From contig JAVBLV010000032.1 in assembly GCA_031553195.1 (NCBI GenBank), positions 1 through 22,496 on the forward strand: 22,496 bases of DNA, read 5' to 3'. The notes beneath the pieces were generated by a model, which did no database searches, was not told the origin of the DNA, and saw nothing but the letters and a program-made list of their open reading frames with translations. The position numbers and the translations under genes were made by a program. Positions within the stretch are counted from its first letter, which is position 1, and the number at the start of each line of letters is the position of its first letter. The DNA comes from JAVBLV01 sp031553195. Its GTDB lineage: Bacteria; Bacteroidota; Bacteroidia; Bacteroidales; P3. Positions 21,800 through 22,496 of the stretch are shown here, one piece after another.

Positions 21800-21807
21800 C
21801 AAAAGTA
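21800..21807 (-). promoter_or_regulatory. -7 box for the DUF3109 gene
   Basis: On the minus strand this reads TACTTTTG, an exact fit to TAnnTTTG, 15 nt before the ATG at 21784. A TTTG lies 26 bp further upstream, longer than usual. The leader would be very short, which supports the start at 21784. Confidence 0.45.
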
Positions 21808-21868
21808 CGGTTTTCTAATATGAGGAATACATCCAAATACAATGCTAACAAAATTACCGGGACAAAAA

Positions 21869-22068
21869 GATGATTAATTGACGGCGTTCATAGAATAGCT
21901 AATTTTAAGCATCCGGGAAAGCCTTAAATGCATTTTCTATTTGCCATCTCATTTATACAAATGCAATGAATTTTCATCGAAACAAGCTGAAGCCAGCACA
22001 AATAATTCAGGTTTTCCTTTTTTACTTATGAAGGACTTTGTTGCAATGGCGCTAAATTTAGAACCTCC
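21869..22068 (-). pseudogene. Decayed IS4-like transposase fragment
   Basis: The minus strand translates as KKGKPELFVLASACFDENS, then LHLYK, then after a frame change RWQIENAFKAFPDA, followed by stops and YERRQL. The motif LYKxRWQIExxFKA is the C-terminal signature of IS4-family (DDE) transposases. The frame change at about 21950 and in-frame stops show it is dead. The N-terminal catalytic half is not found in the flanking DNA. Confidence 0.55.
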
Positions 22069-22434
22069 CTATCTTTTCAAGTGGTTAATATTTTAAGCTC
22101 CAACTCCGCTACAAATCAGGGCGCATATTTGTAAACAGATGATTAATAGTGTTTTATAAATATAATAACCCCCTATCGTTTCACGTCTATATTTTATAAT
22201 TAGTCATAAATAAGCGAATTATGAGATAAGCAACCTAAAACATTGCGGAGTTAGGGTTTAAATCCATAAATCCTATCAAATTAATGAAGCTAAAAGGGAA
22301 AAACAAAACAACGGGCAACTAAAAAAGCCGATCAATTATTTTTCATGATTTATATCTATACTTCCCGCGGGGTAAAATTGTGAGTTGAGTTAACAAAAAA
22401 TAAGCACCTTTGTAAGAAACCCCTCATTTCAAAG

Positions 22435-22496
22435 ATGCTTAAAGAAATAAATTTATCCGAAGATGAAATTCGGAAGCTAAATTACGAAAGATTTCA
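22435..22496 (+). CDS. Start of a probable IS630-like transposase, cut by the window edge
   Basis: ATG at 22435 opens a frame with 20 complete codons, MLKEINLSEDEIRKLNYERF, before the window ends. The start resembles, from memory, Bacteroidetes IS630-type transposases (LNYERYH...). A promoter-like TTG-17-CACCTTTG lies 23 bp upstream. Family placement is tentative because only the first 20 residues are visible. Confidence 0.45.
   Translation, partial: MLKEINLSEDEIRKLNYERF

Larger units (their letters stand above)
21785..22434. other. Gene-free stretch with a transposase relic
   Basis: 650 bp. It holds the promoter box of the DUF3109 gene (21800-21807), a decayed transposase segment on the minus strand (21869-22068), and A+T-rich sequence with no gene to about 22370. 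The palindrome CCCGCGGG (22364-22371) and a promoter-like TTG-17-CACCTTTG (22385-22412) lead into the partial gene at 22435. Confidence 0.45.

Noticed and set aside
1..22496. CRISPR array, tRNA or rRNA genes
   Set aside because: No regularly spaced direct repeats and no tRNA arm pattern or rRNA-like sequence were seen on either strand by eye.

Overview
The window is a piece of a Bacteroidales-type (Bacteroidota) chromosome, low in G+C, from an anaerobic fermenter. The signs are: a Gram-negative lipid A gene (lpxD), an lptC lipoprotein gene, type III pantothenate kinase, a DUF3109 protein, -7 boxes of the Bacteroidetes form TAnnTTTG, few Shine-Dalgarno sites, and a single-chain pyruvate:ferredoxin oxidoreductase. 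I cannot name the genus.

Layout. 1-114: the C-terminal end of an unrecognised basic protein. 270-2494 (+): an M20 amidohydrolase and tRNA-dihydrouridine synthase. 2686-3714 (-): lpxD, apparently alone. 4081-9010 (-): an envelope operon read coaX, outer-membrane barrel protein, TPR protein, lptC, helix-hairpin-helix membrane protein. 9065-13510: two divergent arms of what looks like one redox-signalling module. The minus arm is a DRTGG-like protein, a PHP phosphoesterase and a stand-alone HATPase. The plus arm is a second DRTGG-like protein, an RsbW-like HATPase and an HsfB-type [FeFe]-hydrogenase homologue that keeps the H-cluster cysteines but has lost the proton-relay cysteine. 13561-20541 (+): an exported thioredoxin-fold protein without CxxC, an exported nitroreductase, nifJ (PFOR) and ferritin. 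21221-21784 (-): a DUF3109 Cys-rich protein. 21.8-22.5 kb: a transposase relic and the start of a probable IS transposase running off the edge.

How the genes fit together. The right-hand part has a redox theme. PFOR makes reduced ferredoxin, the hydrogenase-like protein could sense that pool or H2, and the two HATPases, DRTGG and PHP proteins could pass the signal on. No catalytic hydrogenase genes and no PP2C phosphatase are present in the window, so the module's output is unknown.

The most unexpected sequence structure is a family of three interspersed elements of about 160 bp (2484-2642, 10851-11012 inverted, 20583-20743). Each is a nearly full-length imperfect palindrome. Their outer ends differ between copies but stay self-complementary within a copy. 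A second, shorter family of 31-nt hairpins (3849-3879, 20974-21004) also shows a compensatory base-pair change.
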